Shown in pieces: positions 19,464-29,119 of a stretch of 64,000 nucleotides of DNA. This DNA is from Leptospira semungkisensis (lineage in GTDB: Bacteria > Spirochaetota > Leptospiria > Leptospirales > Leptospiraceae), in the NCBI RefSeq assembly GCF_004770055.1, contig NZ_RQEP01000010.1, positions 310,001 to 374,000 on the forward strand, read 5' to 3'. The position numbers and the translations under genes are program-made. Each line of letters starts with the position of its first letter. Position 1 is the stretch's first letter. Below the pieces are notes generated by a model, which saw only the letters and a list, made by a program, of their open reading frames with translations, was not told the DNA's origin and searched no databases.

Positions 19464-19903
19464 GCGCTAAATTTTGTCCTGAAATTTTCCGGGATTTCCA
19501 AAGTCTTCTTCGAGATATAATCGAAGAAGACAAGAGTGATCTTTACGAATGCAACCTCTTCTCCGCTCTTTTTATTGGATGCTTTTACTAAGAGTTCGCA
19601 GGATTTCTTTCCAAGATTAGCAACCCCGACTGCGAATTCCAAAATGTCTCCGGCCTTTGCCTCTGACTTATATTCCGCTTCCATTTTAGGAATAATAATA
19701 TTCGCTCCCGCAATATCTGCCTTGGACCAGGAATTGGATTCCAAGAATGCGTCAAAGGCCTCATTCACAAGGGGAATAATTGTCTCATACGTAACATGAG
19801 AAACGAATAATCCCCCTACTACGGTCGCGCTACGAGTATCAGATCCGCGAACGACTATGTCTGTCCGGAAGGAGAAGGACTGGCTTTCGGGGACCTGGGA
19901 CAT
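19460..19903 (-). CDS. hotdog-fold acyl-CoA thioesterase
   Basis: 147 residues from the ATG at 19903, preceded by AGAAGGA at good spacing; an in-frame start at 19999 would add 32 residues with no family support. The fold is 4HBT: FVSHVTYETIIPLVNEAFDAF (long helix), ANIIIPKMEAEYKSEAKAGD, then VAFVKITLVFFDYISKKTLE. It probably hydrolyses acyl-CoA or acyl-ACP thioesters. The ending FDYISKKTLEIPENFRTKF pairs with FDYSQRKVVPIPDAFRKKF of the next gene, evidence of tandem duplication. Confidence 0.82.
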   Translation of the reverse strand: MSQVPESQSFSFRTDIVVRGSDTRSATVVGGLFVSHVTYETIIPLVNEAFDAFLESNSWSKADIAGANIIIPKMEAEYKSEAKAGDILEFAVGVANLGKKSCELLVKASNKKSGEEVAFVKITLVFFDYISKKTLEIPENFRTKFSA

Positions 19904-20237
19904 TACATTCCTTCTTTTAGGGAGAGATACTCTTAATATCGGAACCAGGAAATCCGATCTTAAAGGACTCGAGAGAAGAGAAGCCCCTATACTTTCCAAA
20001 ATTTTAAACCTTGGAAATATTTTTTATACTTGAGTCCATAAAGAATACTGCAATATATTCGGGCGGGTAATTCGAAAGTCTTACTTTAAACGATGTTAGT
20101 TTCTTTGGGTAATTGACGATTCGCATGGATTTGCTCTGACAGTATTTTCCTTCGAATTTCGTATGAATCCGGCCTTTTTTCCGTCAAAAGACTAGTTCTA
20201 AAATCAAAGAATTCGGGGCAGTCTTGCAAATACGATA
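19904..20237. promoter_or_regulatory. divergent intergenic region with inverted repeat
   Basis: 334 nt without a gene separate the thioesterase operon (minus) from the CoA-transferase gene (plus). The only structure I can support is an inverted repeat TTTCCAA-N11-TTGGAAA at 19993-20017 around AT-rich DNA. Its position between two acyl-metabolism units suits an operator. I did not find promoter boxes of convincing quality on either strand. Confidence 0.4.
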
Positions 20238-22049
20238 ATGCCGCAGGAATCAGTACAGAGAGAGCCAACAAAGATTCTTTCCGACCCGGACTCCCTGATA
20301 AGGGAGTTTGTTCGCCCCGGTATGTACTTGCACTTGGCGACCACCATGTCCCGCCCGAATGCACTCATCTATTCTCTATGTCGTATCTTTCAAGGAGCTA
20401 AACCAGATTTTACGATCAGCGTTGCAGGGATTCATTCCAGTGCACATTGCTTAGCTCTCTCCGGCATTGTGAAAAAGATCATTACTGGTTTTGCTGGAGA
20501 CAACTATCCTAAGCCAAGTCCCAACGGTTTATATAAGGATCTCTTAAGAGGAAAGCCTTTCGAACTGGAACTTTGGTCCCTTCTTTCCTTAACCCAAAGA
20601 TTGATCGCAGGAGCGATGAGACTTCCAGGTTTCATTTCCAATTCTCTTGTAGGTTCCGATCTCATCACCGATAAATTGGGAAAAACAGCATTTCTATATC
20701 ATAAACCCACAGAAGGACAGGCATTCGGAGAAGCTGCGGCCCCTCACCTAACATCGGAAAGTCGAGGAACTAGAGAAAAGGATATGGTCCTTCTTCTTCC
20801 TTTAAATCCGGACATTACTCTCGTTCATGGAATTGTCGCGGACGAAGATGGGAATGTAGTCCTCTGCCCTCCTGCAGGAGAAGGTTCTTGGGGAGCACTT
20901 GCTGCATCTAAAGGAGTGATCGCAACTGTAGAGAAGATCGTTCCCAGAGGTACAATCCCGCCTGAACTCGTAAATATACCTGGAGTACGAGTATTAGGAA
21001 TCGCTCCTGCAAGATACGGCGCTCATCCTCAATCCTTAAGAGTGCATAGTCTTCCGGATCTTCCCGCCTTCGAAGGTGTGGAATCTTATATGGATGATTA
21101 CGAATTCCAGACAGAAGCAAACGAGTCCGCCGGAGTTCCTTCCAGAGCAGAGAAATGGTATAAAGAAAATGTAATGTTATCCAGTCATGACGAATATTTG
21201 GAACTAATCGGAGATGTTCGACTTAGACGTCTTAAGATGACTCCTCCGGAGCATGTGCTTTCTTCTCCTGAAGATCCGAAGACTGTGAATGATTCCGAAC
21301 AGACAATTATTCTCACTGCTAGGGCAATCATCGAAAGAGTGAAAGAAAAAAGTTATAAGACAGTGCTCGCCGGAATCGGTGCTGCTCACATGGCAGCCTG
21401 GACTGCGGCCAAACTCTTAGAGAAAGAAGGAATTCATATCAAAGTAATCTCTGAGTTGGGCTTCTATGGAATGAAACCCTTTGCAGGAGATGTATTCTTA
21501 TTCAGCCAACTTCATACTCATTCTTGTTCCATGCTATCCGATGTGGTTAGCATCTTAGGAACCGTTGTCCCGGACGATTGTTTGGGAGTGATAGGTGCTG
21601 CAGAAGTGGATTGGTTCGGTAATATTAACTCTGTGTTGGATGGAAAAGGAAACTTTCTAGTGGGATCGGGAGGCGCGAATGATATCGTTTCCACTGCAGA
21701 TACGATCGTAGTCGCAAAGGCAAACAGATACAGATTCGTAAGAAAGGTAAAATTCATCACTTCTCCCGGAGATAGAGTGGTAGAAGCAGTCTGCCAATTC
21801 GGTAGATTCAAAAGAAAATCCTTCTCCGACCATCCGTTCGAACTATCTTCTTGGATCGCCCCCGCCTCAGACGATGAGATGGAAGCAGAAGAAGCCGTTC
21901 TAAGATATACTCTTTGGCTTCCCCCTGACGAGGAACTGCCTATAGACCAAGAACCTCCGATCACTTCTGAAGAATTGACAGCTCTTAGGGAATTAGATCC
22001 AGAAAGGATCTATACGGAACAGTTTATGGTTTACACGCGTTTGCCTTAA
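20238..22049 (+). CDS. acyl-CoA hydrolase/transferase, class I fused-subunit type
   Basis: 603 residues. Two CoA-transferase halves are joined. The alpha-like half opens with REFVRPGMYLHLATTMSRPN and has GFAGDNYPKPSP. The beta-like half (from about 370) contains LAGIGAAHMAAWTAAKLLE, a candidate catalytic Glu in ISELGFYGMKP, and the diagnostic GSGGANDIVSTAD. Most family-I enzymes move CoA between carboxylic acids through a glutamyl-CoA intermediate. The acids used here are unknown. Downstream, after 72 nt, is a FabH-like synthase in the same direction. Start ATG at 20238. Confidence 0.82.
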   Translation: MPQESVQREPTKILSDPDSLIREFVRPGMYLHLATTMSRPNALIYSLCRIFQGAKPDFTISVAGIHSSAHCLALSGIVKKIITGFAGDNYPKPSPNGLYKDLLRGKPFELELWSLLSLTQRLIAGAMRLPGFISNSLVGSDLITDKLGKTAFLYHKPTEGQAFGEAAAPHLTSESRGTREKDMVLLLPLNPDITLVHGIVADEDGNVVLCPPAGEGSWGALAASKGVIATVEKIVPRGTIPPELVNIPGVRVLGIAPARYGAHPQSLRVHSLPDLPAFEGVESYMDDYEFQTEANESAGVPSRAEKWYKENVMLSSHDEYLELIGDVRLRRLKMTPPEHVLSSPEDPKTVNDSEQTIILTARAIIERVKEKSYKTVLAGIGAAHMAAWTAAKLLEKEGIHIKVISELGFYGMKPFAGDVFLFSQLHTHSCSMLSDVVSILGTVVPDDCLGVIGAAEVDWFGNINSVLDGKGNFLVGSGGANDIVSTADTIVVAKANRYRFVRKVKFITSPGDRVVEAVCQFGRFKRKSFSDHPFELSSWIAPASDDEMEAEEAVLRYTLWLPPDEELPIDQEPPITSEELTALRELDPERIYTEQFMVYTRLP

Positions 22050-22121
22050 CTTCGAGACGAATGGAGCAAAAGATTGGAATTATGACTGGAAATTTATTAT
22101 GGACCGAGGGAGTATTGATCC

Positions 22122-23099
22122 ATGGAAAAAGCTAAGAACCTAGCTTCCAACGGTGTTCGGATCACCGGGATCGGGCATTATCTTCCCGAAAGGATCGTAA
22201 AAAACGACGAGATCCGCGCCAGACTGAAATACCCCGAAATGCATCCTGCCGAAAAAGCAGTGATAGGCAATATAGGAGTTACGGAAAGAAGAAGAGCGAA
22301 CGAAAAGGAAACCGCTCAATTCATGGCGGCTGAAACCGCACAAATGATCCTAAAAGATGCAGGCAAAGATGCTAAGGATGTGGATGTATTTATCCTGGCA
22401 AACTGGACAGACAGGCTCTATCTTCCGGATCTTGCTCCTCAGGCTTCTAAGTTAACCGGCACATCCAACGCACTTGCATTCGATATTTCTACTGCTTGCA
22501 CCGGATTCGTTCATGGAGTCCAGATCGGCGCCGCATTTCTTTCCAGTGGTAAGTATAAGTCCGCACTTGTGATCGGTAGCGAAAGATTTTCGATAAGAAC
22601 TAGGATGAGCGGCTACGGAGAATTCACTGCAGGCGATGCAGCCGCTGGAGTTCTCTTAGAACATACTGGAGATAAGAATTACGGAGTCATAGATTCCTTT
22701 TTGAAAGACAATGGAGATCTTTCCTCACTCATCGAATTGGGTCCTGGACCAAATTATCATATTAAGAGTTTTCCGGAATTAGTCACGAACGCTGCGGACC
22801 TAACTCTTTCTTCGATGGACCAACTCATGAATAAACATGGATTGAGTATCGAAGATATTGATTGGGTCATTCCTCATCCCGGAACAGATGTAGTCGTCCA
22901 AGACGTCTTAAAAAGAACTAAATTCCCGAAAGAAAAGATCCTACTCAACTTTGAGAGAGTAGGAAATACTTCTGCAGCTTCCATTCCTATAGCTCTATCA
23001 GAATATTATTATAAAGGAATTGTGAAGAAGGGAGACTTAATTCTGTCTCCTGCGGTCGGAGCGGGATTTTATTGGGGTGGACTTTTATATCGATTATAG
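22122..23099 (+). CDS. 3-oxoacyl-ACP synthase III family protein (FabH-like)
   Basis: 325 residues, usual FabH length. N-terminal TGIGHYLPERIVKND, catalytic Cys in DISTACTGFVHG (near 125), His in WVIPHPGTDVV (near 251) and Asn in VGNTSAASIP (near 282) give the Cys-His-Asn triad. The usual PHQAN text is PHPGT here, so this is a KAS III relative, perhaps not the housekeeping initiation enzyme. It ends 57 nt before the giant kinase/phosphatase gene and may share its transcript. Paired with the CoA transferase upstream it may feed a specialised lipid. Confidence 0.87.
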   Translation: MEKAKNLASNGVRITGIGHYLPERIVKNDEIRARLKYPEMHPAEKAVIGNIGVTERRRANEKETAQFMAAETAQMILKDAGKDAKDVDVFILANWTDRLYLPDLAPQASKLTGTSNALAFDISTACTGFVHGVQIGAAFLSSGKYKSALVIGSERFSIRTRMSGYGEFTAGDAAAGVLLEHTGDKNYGVIDSFLKDNGDLSSLIELGPGPNYHIKSFPELVTNAADLTLSSMDQLMNKHGLSIEDIDWVIPHPGTDVVVQDVLKRTKFPKEKILLNFERVGNTSAASIPIALSEYYYKGIVKKGDLILSPAVGAGFYWGGLLYRL

Positions 23100-23156
23100 A
23101 TTCGATATCGATTCCGCACAAAGAAAAACAATAAATAGAAAAGGTGAAGTAGAAGG

Positions 23157-26100
23157 ATGATCGTAACAGGATTCGAACTGAGAGAAAGGCTAAACGCCGA
23201 ATCTGCCTCGGAAGTATATAAGGCTGTTCGAAAAGAAGATAGCAAATCCGTCATAATCAAATTCCTTCCTGTTCTGGATGAATTGCATCCTTCCGTAGTG
23301 AATCTCAGGAATGAATATGAGATTCTGGCATTGTTATCTGAGAAGGAATTCGTAAAGCCAATCAAGTTCGAGAAACTCCAGGATGGATTCGCTCTATTCA
23401 TGGACTATGTGTCTGGAGGTTCCTTAAAGGATTATATTGCAAAGAAACCTCTCACTCTTACCGACTTCTTTTCCATCGCAATCCAGCTCTCCGAAAGGCT
23501 GAGCGAGATCCATTCGCGCAAGATCATCCATAAAGACTTAAAGCCTGAAAACATTATCTATAATAAAGAAAGCAAACAGGTCAGGATCATAGACTTCGGG
23601 ATCTCTACTCGACTCAATAAAGAAGAAACTTCTTGGTCTGCTCCGAATATATTAGAAGGTTCCATTCATTATGTTTCTCCGGAACAAACCGGAAGAATGA
23701 ATCGATCCGTAGATTATAGAAGCGATTTCTATTCTCTAGGTATCACTTTCTACGAAATGCTTTTAGGCAAATTGCCATTTGATGGAGATGATTTACTCCA
23801 ACTAGTTCACTCTCATTTGGCCAAGATCCCGGTCCCTCCTAAAGAACTTCGTCCGGAAGTCCCTTCTGTACTTTCAGATATCGTAATGAAGCTTCTGGCA
23901 AAGAATGCGGAAGATAGATACCAAACTGCAAGAGGCTTGCAAGGTGACTTAGAAAAAGCGTTCTCCTTATGGAAGGAGAATACCGATTTTCCTGCTTTTG
24001 CCTTGGCACAAAATGATTTCTCTCCTGAATTCAAGATCCCTCAAAAACTCTACGGAAGAGAAGAGTATATCAATACTCTCTTAGAAGAATTCAAGAATGT
24101 TGCGGCTAACGGTCGCTCCAGAATGGTATTGATCGGGGGATATTCCGGAGTAGGTAAATCTTCTCTCGTAAAAGAGATCAACAAGCCTCTTACCGAATCT
24201 AAGGGCTATTTTATTTCCGGAAAATTCGATCAGTACAATCGCAACCTTCCCTTCTCCGCAATTATACAAGTGTTCTCAAGCCTAGTCGAATTGATTCTAA
24301 CCGAACCTCCAGAAAGGATCGAGGCTTGGAAAGGAAAGATACGCAAGGCTCTCGGCCCTAATGGAAAAGTAATCACGGATGTGATCCCAGAATTAGAGAT
24401 CATTATCGGAAAACAAGAAACAGTTCCGGAATTAGGCCCTCAAGAGAACGCAAACCGTTTTTATATCGTATTCCAGAACTTCATTAAGGTTTTTGCAAGT
24501 TCAGAGCATCCTCTTGCAGTTTTCTTGGACGATATGCAATGGGCAGACACTGCTTCTCTCGAACTTTTAAAGATCTTAATGGAAGACGTAACCGTAAGTT
24601 ACCTTTTCATAATCCTGGCATATCGGGACAACGAAGTGGATTCTTCTCACCCATTCCAAGCTCTTTTAGATGTTTTGGAAAAAGAAGGTTTGGATCCTTA
24701 CAAGATTGTGCTTCAACCTCTCGCTCTAAAGGACGTCAAAGAGCTATTATCCGATAGTCTTCACACTTCCCAAGAAAAGACCAATGAACTTTCAGAAATC
24801 ATTCATTCCAAAACCGGAGGGAATCCTTTCTTTATCGGAGAGTTATTAAAACAGCTCGCAAAAGAAGATTCCGTCTTCTTTGACCAGGAAACCGGAAAAC
24901 CGGGCGAAGGCGTATGGAAATGGGATATCGCTAAGATCAGGAATACAAAGATTTCGGATAACGTAGTCGAACTACTGATCAATCGGATCCGAAAGCTTCC
25001 CCCTAAGATACAAGAAACATTAGAGCTCGCCTCCTGTATCGGAAGTTCCTTTGACCTCGCTCTTCTTACCAGGATCAGAGAGACAGATTATAAAACTGCT
25101 TTAGGAGCTATACAAGAAGCAATTCAAGAAGAATTAATCGTACCAGTTGGGGACAACTATCGTCTGGCAGAAGCCTTGGACGAAAAGGAATCCAATAAGG
25201 AAAAGCTGTACCAAGCTGCCAAGACTGTCATGTACAGATTCCAACACGACAGAGTACAGCAGGCCGCATACGAGATCATAGACGAAGATAAGAAGAAGAA
25301 AATCCGTCTTCAACTCGGAAGATTCCTCTTAGAAAATGCGGACCAAAAACAGATCGAAGACAATATTTTCGATATAGCGAATCACTTAAACATAGGCTCT
25401 TCGTACATCACTGAGGCTCCTGAAAAACTCAAACTGGCTCAGTTGGATCTGATCGCAGGAAAGAAGGCAAAGAATTCTACCGCATACAAACCTGCATTGA
25501 ACTATATCGCAAAGGCAAGAGAGATGCTGTTTCTCATGCCGGAAGCGAATCAGGGAGATGACAAACTCTGGGCGGCCCATTACGATATTTGCTATTCCAT
25601 ATTTAGAGAACTAGGCGAGATCCAATATCTCACCGGTGTCTTTGATGATTCTCAAAAGACAATAGACACTCTCCTAAAATATGCAAAGACACCGATCGAA
25701 CTTGGAGATGCTTATAATCTTCTCATTATAGAATACTCCGCTCTTGGAAAATTCGATTTGGCACTTCCTATGATCATCAAGGCATTAAAACCTTTGGGCG
25801 TCGATATTCCCGACAAGGATCATGATAAGGTGACCGGTGCGGAGATAGAGATCGCAAACGCGGCATTGGATGGCAAGACTGTAGAGTCCTTATTGGATCT
25901 TCCTCTGATCCAAAAGCAGGAACATATTATGGCAGTGAACCTGATGACGAGTGCCATTCCTACAGTTTATAATTATGCTCTTACTTTATTCCCTGTTATT
26001 TCATTGAAGATGGTAAACCTCTTCTTGAAACACGGGAACATGTCCGATCCGTACGGATATTCCATGTATGCAATCGTACTTACCTCAGGATTTCAACAGT

Positions 26101-28529
26101 ATAGAAAGGGTTACGAGTTTGCGGAGTTAGCCGTCAAAGTTAGCGAGAAATACAAGAATCCGAGTGGAATAGCGAAAGCCGCGAATATTCTGGCCAATTA
26201 CACCACTCCATTCGTGAAACACCTGAAGTATTCCGAAGAGATCAATCATAGAGGAATACAAGCCAGTTTAGAATCCGGAGAGTTCCTACACGGTGGATAT
26301 TGCGCGATGAACGACGCAATCAACGTAGTTCTCCAATCCAAAAACCTAGAATTAGTAAAACCTAAAATAGATGGCCTTTTAAAATTCACTAGAAAAGTGA
26401 AAAACAACCTAGCGATCGATACCGTCCTTGCTTCCGCACTCATCATTTCCAACTTAAGAGGCAAGACTGCTTCTCATATAGAATTTTCGACGGAGGAAAT
26501 GAACGAGCAGGAATATATTGAGCTCTGCAATTCTCACCAGAGTCCGTTTCCGGTTTGTTTGTTCAAGATCATGAAGAGTAGAATGCTTCTCTCTTATGGA
26601 GAACCGGAAGCCGCTCTTAAGGAATTAGAAGAAGCTGAGGGAATGCTTGGATTTATCTCAGGACAGATCGCGGTAGAAGAACATGGTTATCTCTATTCTC
26701 TCGCGATGGCTGCGAACTATAAACTTTCTCCTCAAGATAAGAAAGCAAAGTTCCTGGAAAGAATGAAGAAGAATCAGCAGAAACTAAAACTTCTTTCCGA
26801 GAATTCTCCTGAGAATTTCGAACATAAATATCTCTTAGTCGAAGCAGAGCTCGCAAGATTGGAATACAAGAACTGGAAGGCAGCTAAGACTTACGAGCAA
26901 GCAATCCAACTCGCGAGTAAAAACGAATATTATAACGATGAGGCACTTGCCGCGGAACTCGCATCCAAGTTCTGGTTCTCAAAAGGAAGCGCGAAGATTG
27001 GCTCTCAATATATCAGTGAAGCCTATCAAAAGTACGGAAGATGGGGAGCCACCAAGAAACAAGAACTATTAAAGGCCAAATACCCCGAATTCATTCGAGA
27101 AAAAGGAAGAGATACTCTTCGCGCGACTCGCACTTTAGGAACCCTGAGCACCCGCACTGCCGCCGCAACGGAAGTGTATACAGGACAAACTCTCGACTTC
27201 CAATCGATTCTGAAAAGTTCCACAGCGATTTCCGGAGAGATCAAACTCGAGTCCTTGTTGGATACATTAATGCAGATCTCGATCGAGAATGTGGGAGCCG
27301 AAAAAGGAGTCATGATCTTAAGAAGAGACGGCAAACTCTTCGTAGAGGCAGAAGGTAGCATAACGGATGACGAGATCCGTGTCATGCAAGGGATCCCTAT
27401 CCAAGAAAGTAGGAATATTCCTATCAGCGTCATCTACTATGTAGAAAGGACCAAAGAAGATTTAGTACTCAGAAACGCATTTGCTGATGAGAAGTTTAAC
27501 AAGGATCCATATATCCGAGAGAGAAAAACAAAATCAGTCCTATGTTCTCCTATTATCAAACAGGGAGAGCTGATCGGTATATTATATTTAGAGAATAATC
27601 TCTCCGAGGCTGCATTCACTTCGGATCGTTTACAGACGATCTCGATACTTTCTTCGCAGGCTGCTATCTCCATTGATAACGCATTGCTCTATGCGAACTT
27701 GGAAGGCAAGGTAGCTGAAAGAACAAAAGAATTGGCGACTGCTAATGATGATCTCGCCTTAAAGAATCAGCATATCACTGACAGTATTACATATTCTTTG
27801 AATATTCAACAGGCGATCCTTCCTGCTCCGGAAATCTTAGGAAAGTCCCTGCAGGATTATTTCGTAATATTCCGACCGAAGGACATTGTATCCGGAGACT
27901 TCTATTGGTTCTCCAAGCAGGAAGATGCCATATATATTGCTGCAGTAGACTGCACCGGTCATGGAGTTCCAGGAGCGCTTATGTCCATGATCGGGAATAC
28001 TCTTCTGAACCAGATCGTAAACGAGATAGGTATCACTGAGCCGGGAGAGATCTTGGCCCTTCTTCACCAGAAGGTAAGACAGGCCTTGAAACAGGATACC
28101 GATCAAACCAATTCCAGGGACGGAATGGACCTCTGCCTATTAAAGATACAGGACAATAATTTATTCTTTGCCGGAGCGAAACGCCCTATTTTTATAGGAA
28201 AAGGCGGAGTCTTGACCGAAATTAAAGGAGATAGGTTCTCGATAGGCGGCAAGCAAAAAGAAGAGACGCGAAAATTTACGACACACTCCATTCCTCTACA
28301 AAAAGGAATTCGAACGAGTGTCTACCTAACCACGGATGGTTTCATGGATCAACCGAATCCTGAACGTATGAAGATCGGTACCAAAGGGTTTCTCGCATTT
28401 TTGGGTGGAATAGAACACCTCTCCAGTGCGGAACAAAAAGAGAGAATGGAATCCTTCCTGCTAGCTCATCAAAACGGAGAAGCGCAGCGGGACGACATAA
28501 CACTTGTCGGTGTGGTTTTGGGTGGTTAA
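23157..28529 (+). CDS. Ser/Thr kinase - AAA ATPase - GAF - SpoIIE phosphatase fusion
   Basis: 1790 residues, cytoplasmic. (1) Ser/Thr kinase domain, about 8-275: Lys in SVIIKFLP, HKDLKPENI (near 124), DFGIST (near 145), SPEQTGRMNR; catalytic residues look intact. (2) Predicted STAND-type ATPase, about 290-680: Walker A GGYSGVGKSS (near 328), Walker B VFLDDMQWAD (near 455). (3) Helical TPR-like region, about 700-1330. (4) GAF domain, about 1345-1510 (LLDTLMQISIENVGAEKGVM). (5) Short coiled coil, then a SpoIIE/PP2C domain, about 1550-1788 (GDFYWFSK, DCTGHGVPGALMS, TTDGFMDQ). It heads a cluster with SiaB-, SiaC- and cyclase genes and takes the place of SiaA phosphatase. Confidence 0.9.
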   Translation: MIVTGFELRERLNAESASEVYKAVRKEDSKSVIIKFLPVLDELHPSVVNLRNEYEILALLSEKEFVKPIKFEKLQDGFALFMDYVSGGSLKDYIAKKPLTLTDFFSIAIQLSERLSEIHSRKIIHKDLKPENIIYNKESKQVRIIDFGISTRLNKEETSWSAPNILEGSIHYVSPEQTGRMNRSVDYRSDFYSLGITFYEMLLGKLPFDGDDLLQLVHSHLAKIPVPPKELRPEVPSVLSDIVMKLLAKNAEDRYQTARGLQGDLEKAFSLWKENTDFPAFALAQNDFSPEFKIPQKLYGREEYINTLLEEFKNVAANGRSRMVLIGGYSGVGKSSLVKEINKPLTESKGYFISGKFDQYNRNLPFSAIIQVFSSLVELILTEPPERIEAWKGKIRKALGPNGKVITDVIPELEIIIGKQETVPELGPQENANRFYIVFQNFIKVFASSEHPLAVFLDDMQWADTASLELLKILMEDVTVSYLFIILAYRDNEVDSSHPFQALLDVLEKEGLDPYKIVLQPLALKDVKELLSDSLHTSQEKTNELSEIIHSKTGGNPFFIGELLKQLAKEDSVFFDQETGKPGEGVWKWDIAKIRNTKISDNVVELLINRIRKLPPKIQETLELASCIGSSFDLALLTRIRETDYKTALGAIQEAIQEELIVPVGDNYRLAEALDEKESNKEKLYQAAKTVMYRFQHDRVQQAAYEIIDEDKKKKIRLQLGRFLLENADQKQIEDNIFDIANHLNIGSSYITEAPEKLKLAQLDLIAGKKAKNSTAYKPALNYIAKAREMLFLMPEANQGDDKLWAAHYDICYSIFRELGEIQYLTGVFDDSQKTIDTLLKYAKTPIELGDAYNLLIIEYSALGKFDLALPMIIKALKPLGVDIPDKDHDKVTGAEIEIANAALDGKTVESLLDLPLIQKQEHIMAVNLMTSAIPTVYNYALTLFPVISLKMVNLFLKHGNMSDPYGYSMYAIVLTSGFQQYRKGYEFAELAVKVSEKYKNPSGIAKAANILANYTTPFVKHLKYSEEINHRGIQASLESGEFLHGGYCAMNDAINVVLQSKNLELVKPKIDGLLKFTRKVKNNLAIDTVLASALIISNLRGKTASHIEFSTEEMNEQEYIELCNSHQSPFPVCLFKIMKSRMLLSYGEPEAALKELEEAEGMLGFISGQIAVEEHGYLYSLAMAANYKLSPQDKKAKFLERMKKNQQKLKLLSENSPENFEHKYLLVEAELARLEYKNWKAAKTYEQAIQLASKNEYYNDEALAAELASKFWFSKGSAKIGSQYISEAYQKYGRWGATKKQELLKAKYPEFIREKGRDTLRATRTLGTLSTRTAAATEVYTGQTLDFQSILKSSTAISGEIKLESLLDTLMQISIENVGAEKGVMILRRDGKLFVEAEGSITDDEIRVMQGIPIQESRNIPISVIYYVERTKEDLVLRNAFADEKFNKDPYIRERKTKSVLCSPIIKQGELIGILYLENNLSEAAFTSDRLQTISILSSQAAISIDNALLYANLEGKVAERTKELATANDDLALKNQHITDSITYSLNIQQAILPAPEILGKSLQDYFVIFRPKDIVSGDFYWFSKQEDAIYIAAVDCTGHGVPGALMSMIGNTLLNQIVNEIGITEPGEILALLHQKVRQALKQDTDQTNSRDGMDLCLLKIQDNNLFFAGAKRPIFIGKGGVLTEIKGDRFSIGGKQKEETRKFTTHSIPLQKGIRTSVYLTTDGFMDQPNPERMKIGTKGFLAFLGGIEHLSSAEQKERMESFLLAHQNGEAQRDDITLVGVVLGG

Positions 28530-28562
28530 TTAAGGAGATGTTTCTGAACAAGGAAGATGCTA

Positions 28563-29117
28563 ATGATGGAAAATGAAGTCGTTAATCTGTTTAAGACTTA
28601 TCAGGAAACCAGCGAATATAATTTGCTAGTATCCTTCAAGGGCAGGCTGTCCCAGGAAGTTTTGACCGAATTGGGTTCTATGATCCGTACTTCTCTCAGC
28701 ACGGAATCCAAAATTAAGAAAATTTTTGCCGTATTTATAGAACTCGCTCAGAACATGCTTCACTATTCTGCGGAGCGCAAGATCAACGAAGAGCAAAAGG
28801 ATGCTGGAGTCGGTATCCTCGTAGTCAGGGAAAATTCTGTTGGCTACCATGTTGCTTCGGGAAATTTGGTATTGAACGAGAAGATCGAGTTTCTCACGGA
28901 AAGGATCCAGAAAATCAACTCCATGAATAAGGACGAATTAAAGTCTTTTTATCAGCAGCAACTCAGGTCAGAGAGACCAGAGGATAGCAAGGGAGCCGGA
29001 GTAGGATTGATCGATATTGCGAGAAAGTCGGATGGACCTCTAGTATTTCATTTTGATTCGTTGGATGGAAAACAATCCTTCTTCACAATCTCCGCATTTT
29101 TTACGAAGGAAAACTAA
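28563..29117 (+). CDS. SiaB-like GHKL protein kinase
   Basis: 184 residues from the ATG at 28563, which has AGGAAG ending 6 nt upstream; the ATG at 28557 abuts that site and is less likely, while 28566 is also possible. N-box FIELAQNMLHYSAE with Glu and Asn, strand GVGILVVRE, and G-box KGAGVGLIDIARKS are those of the SiaB family. In Pseudomonas aeruginosa SiaB phosphorylates SiaC. Here the SiaC-like gene follows after 2 nt and the phosphatase-bearing gene precedes, so the same opposition is inferred. Paralogue of the gene at 16363. Confidence 0.85.
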   Translation: MMENEVVNLFKTYQETSEYNLLVSFKGRLSQEVLTELGSMIRTSLSTESKIKKIFAVFIELAQNMLHYSAERKINEEQKDAGVGILVVRENSVGYHVASGNLVLNEKIEFLTERIQKINSMNKDELKSFYQQQLRSERPEDSKGAGVGLIDIARKSDGPLVFHFDSLDGKQSFFTISAFFTKEN

Positions 29118-29119
29118 TC

